Shown here one piece after another: positions 18,507-19,873 of a stretch of 19,873 nucleotides of DNA. Position 1 is the first letter of the stretch; every line of letters starts with the position of its first letter. Below the pieces are notes generated by a model. The model was not told where the DNA came from. It searched no databases and saw nothing but the letters and a program-made list of their open reading frames with translations. Position numbers and translations under genes: made by a program. The stretch is from Antrodiella citrinella (taxonomy: Eukaryota > Basidiomycota > Agaricomycetes > Polyporales > Steccherinaceae): assembly GCA_004802725.1 (NCBI GenBank), contig SGPM01000431.1, forward strand, positions 1-19,873, read 5' to 3'.

Positions 18507-19212
18507 CTACTGAGCATCTTGCTGGACTGCCTTCTTGCCCTTTGGAATCGTAAGACTCTTGTGGATGAACGGGAGGACACCTATTATAGGGTTAGGGTTT
18601 ATTGAACTGAGATGATCAGCAAAGGGGAACAACCATACCTCCTCCTGCGATTGTTGCACGCACGAGCATGTCCAATTCTTCATCGCCCCGGATCGCCAAT
18701 TGCAAGTGACGTGGTGTGATACGCTTTACTCGCAGATCCTTAGATGCGTTACCTATCATGACCCATAAGGAGATGCACCAAAAGAAAATTCTAACAGACG
18801 CACCAGCCAGCTCAAGGACTTCCGCTGTAAGGTATTCCAAGATGGCGGATGTGTATACAGCTGCTTTGGCTCCAATTCGCATATTGTGTTGAGTACGTTG
18901 CTTGAGGTAACGGTGAATACGTCCGACAGGGAACTAAGAAATATTCGGTGAGCGCCGATACTGAAAACTAGGGGTATCTGAGAGCACAGAAGCCATGTTT
19001 ACACTGGTCCCCCACATTTTCCCAGCATGCAAAACGTGACATAGACAACTGGAAATGACGTGCCACAACACATGAACGTAACGCACCTGCAATCCAGCTT
19101 TTTGACTCCTCGTCTGTAATTGTCGCTGTTGAGGAGCTCCTGAGTCGGCTGCTGGTGCTGCAGAAGCAGACCCGGCAGCGCTCTTGGACTTTCCACCTTT
19201 CTTCGGGGGCAT
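18507..19212 (-). CDS. HTZ1: Histone variant H2A.Z, 4 exons, 147 aa
   Basis: Exons (minus strand) 19087-19212, 18804-18933, 18639-18752 and 18507-18580. The N-terminal tail [20 protein letters not shown] is Lys/Ala/Ser-rich. The histone fold runs from [19 protein letters not shown] through [20 protein letters not shown] and [20 protein letters not shown]. The segment [20 protein letters not shown], with the extra acidic Asp, and FIHKSL mark H2A.Z rather than canonical H2A, which would read RNDEELNKLL and end in an SQ motif (absent here). H2A.Z replaces H2A in nucleosomes at promoters after SWR1-type exchange. The presence of three introns also fits a replication-independent variant. Intron 3 contains telomere-like TAGGGTTAGGGTTT on the plus strand; on the gene strand this includes the CTAAC branch site. 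The long Ala/Ser/Gln stretch before TRSQKAGLQ is family-typical in fungi. Confidence 0.97.
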
Positions 19213-19873
19213 GATGTTCGATATGAGAGTATCACTATTCGAATCTCACTTCAGAGATCTCAGCAATGGCAATATAGGGGGAGCCTAAAAGTACTATCGG
19301 TCCAATGAGCAATGCGACACGCTCCGAAATCTTGGGTTCAACGTACCAGCTTCAATATTAACAGATTTCAAGTGCAGCGGTCGAGATGGAGGAGGGGGAA
19401 GGGGGAGGAAACGCGAAAGTGGCTGAAGGAGATGAAGTCCGGAAGCAAGAGGCGGCACCCACGGTCCACGCGATCTCAGTCAACGGGACACATCACGTGC
19501 GCGACGCGTCTTCACGTGGCTTGAGCGTGGCTTGAGCGCTTCGTGGACTTCCTCTGCTCCTTCGCCCTCCGTCTCACAATTCAATATATACATAACGACT
19601 CTTGTCGGATATGGTCCCAATGATACTAGCTTTTCAAGACATGTATGGCGCTTAACAAACGTACGTTTCCTGCATCACTTCCCAAAGAGAAATTTGGCAC
19701 GTCATGTCGGACTCGCCGTGAAGTTGCAGCGCCACTGCTGCGACAGCAGGAAAGAAATACCATATCATACAACACAAGGTACGTTGGCGACAAGAAACAT
19801 CACAATGCTCATATTCCTCTGATTCTCTTCTACCATTCGAACTATCAGCTACACGCCGCTCGCAAATTTCGGG
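19213..19873. other. H2A.Z upstream region and right end, no further gene secure
   Basis: CCAAT at 19301-19305 lies about 90 bp upstream of the H2A.Z start. A 49-codon plus-strand frame from ATG 19386 (MEEGEGGGNAKVAEGDEVRK...) is acidic and open to 19535 but has no support; it could be a first exon of a gene leaving the window or chance. A CACGTG word occurs at 19495-19500. Confidence 0.4.
19515..19536. repeat. Short tandem repeat, 2 x 11 bp (CGTGGCTTGAG)
   Basis: Two perfect adjacent copies, followed by CG that would begin a third. Confidence 0.8.

Noticed and set aside
1..19873. tRNA, rRNA genes or CRISPR arrays
   Set aside because: No tRNA-like box A/box B pairs with a foldable cloverleaf, no rRNA-like stretch and no regularly spaced repeats were noticed by eye; a covariance-model scan would be needed to exclude small RNA genes.

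Overview
The window looks like nuclear DNA of a filamentous basidiomycete, probably an Agaricomycete. The genes carry many short introns (about 45-70 nt, GT...AG, with CTAAC/CTGAC-like branch sites), there are very small exons, GC is near 50%, and the recognisable proteins (uroporphyrinogen-III synthase, mitochondrial citrate carrier, PalI/Rim9, histone H2A.Z) are typical fungal orthologues. All gene models were built by hand from reading frames, splice-site consensus and family conservation; no transcript evidence was available.

Layout, left to right: (1) a small CsbD-like stress-type protein, + strand, 443-1089. (2) A gene-poor stretch to about 2.5 kb. (3) An intronless protein with two BTB/POZ-like domains, - strand, 2497-4035. 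(4) A small heat-shock protein with an HSE and TATA box, + strand, 4783-5342. (5) A tiny unrecognised multi-exon gene, - strand, about 5475-5942. (6) HEM4, - strand, 6240-7212, divergently transcribed from (7) the mitochondrial citrate/tricarboxylate carrier CTP1, + strand, 7473-8925, with 260 bp between them. (8) Two paralogous secreted repeat proteins in direct orientation, 9919-11415 and 14002-15341, separated by about 2 kb without a secure gene. (9) A second gene-poor stretch. (10) The PalI/Rim9 pH-signalling membrane protein, + strand, 16995-17930. (11) Histone H2A.Z, - strand, 18507-19212. (12) A tail without a secure gene.

The housekeeping genes are not a cluster with one task. The only suggestive pairing is HEM4 with CTP1, which share a promoter region and link mitochondrial carbon export with haem synthesis.

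The part that looks new is the duplicated secreted-protein locus. Both proteins have a signal peptide, tandem modules of two kinds (ASGAFKIS... and ASGASIFS...), poly-Asn linkers, repeated dibasic Kex2-type sites, a Pro/His/Arg-rich C-terminal region, and an identical end SLNELD preceded by HKR-F. In the first copy each module is bounded by introns of the same phase at the same codon. A 171-nt non-coding leader, including an intron, differs at only 2 positions between the copies, whereas the first coding exons differ at 22 of 185 positions. I recognise no described family for them; they fit the general pattern of Kex2-processed repeat proteins of fungi.
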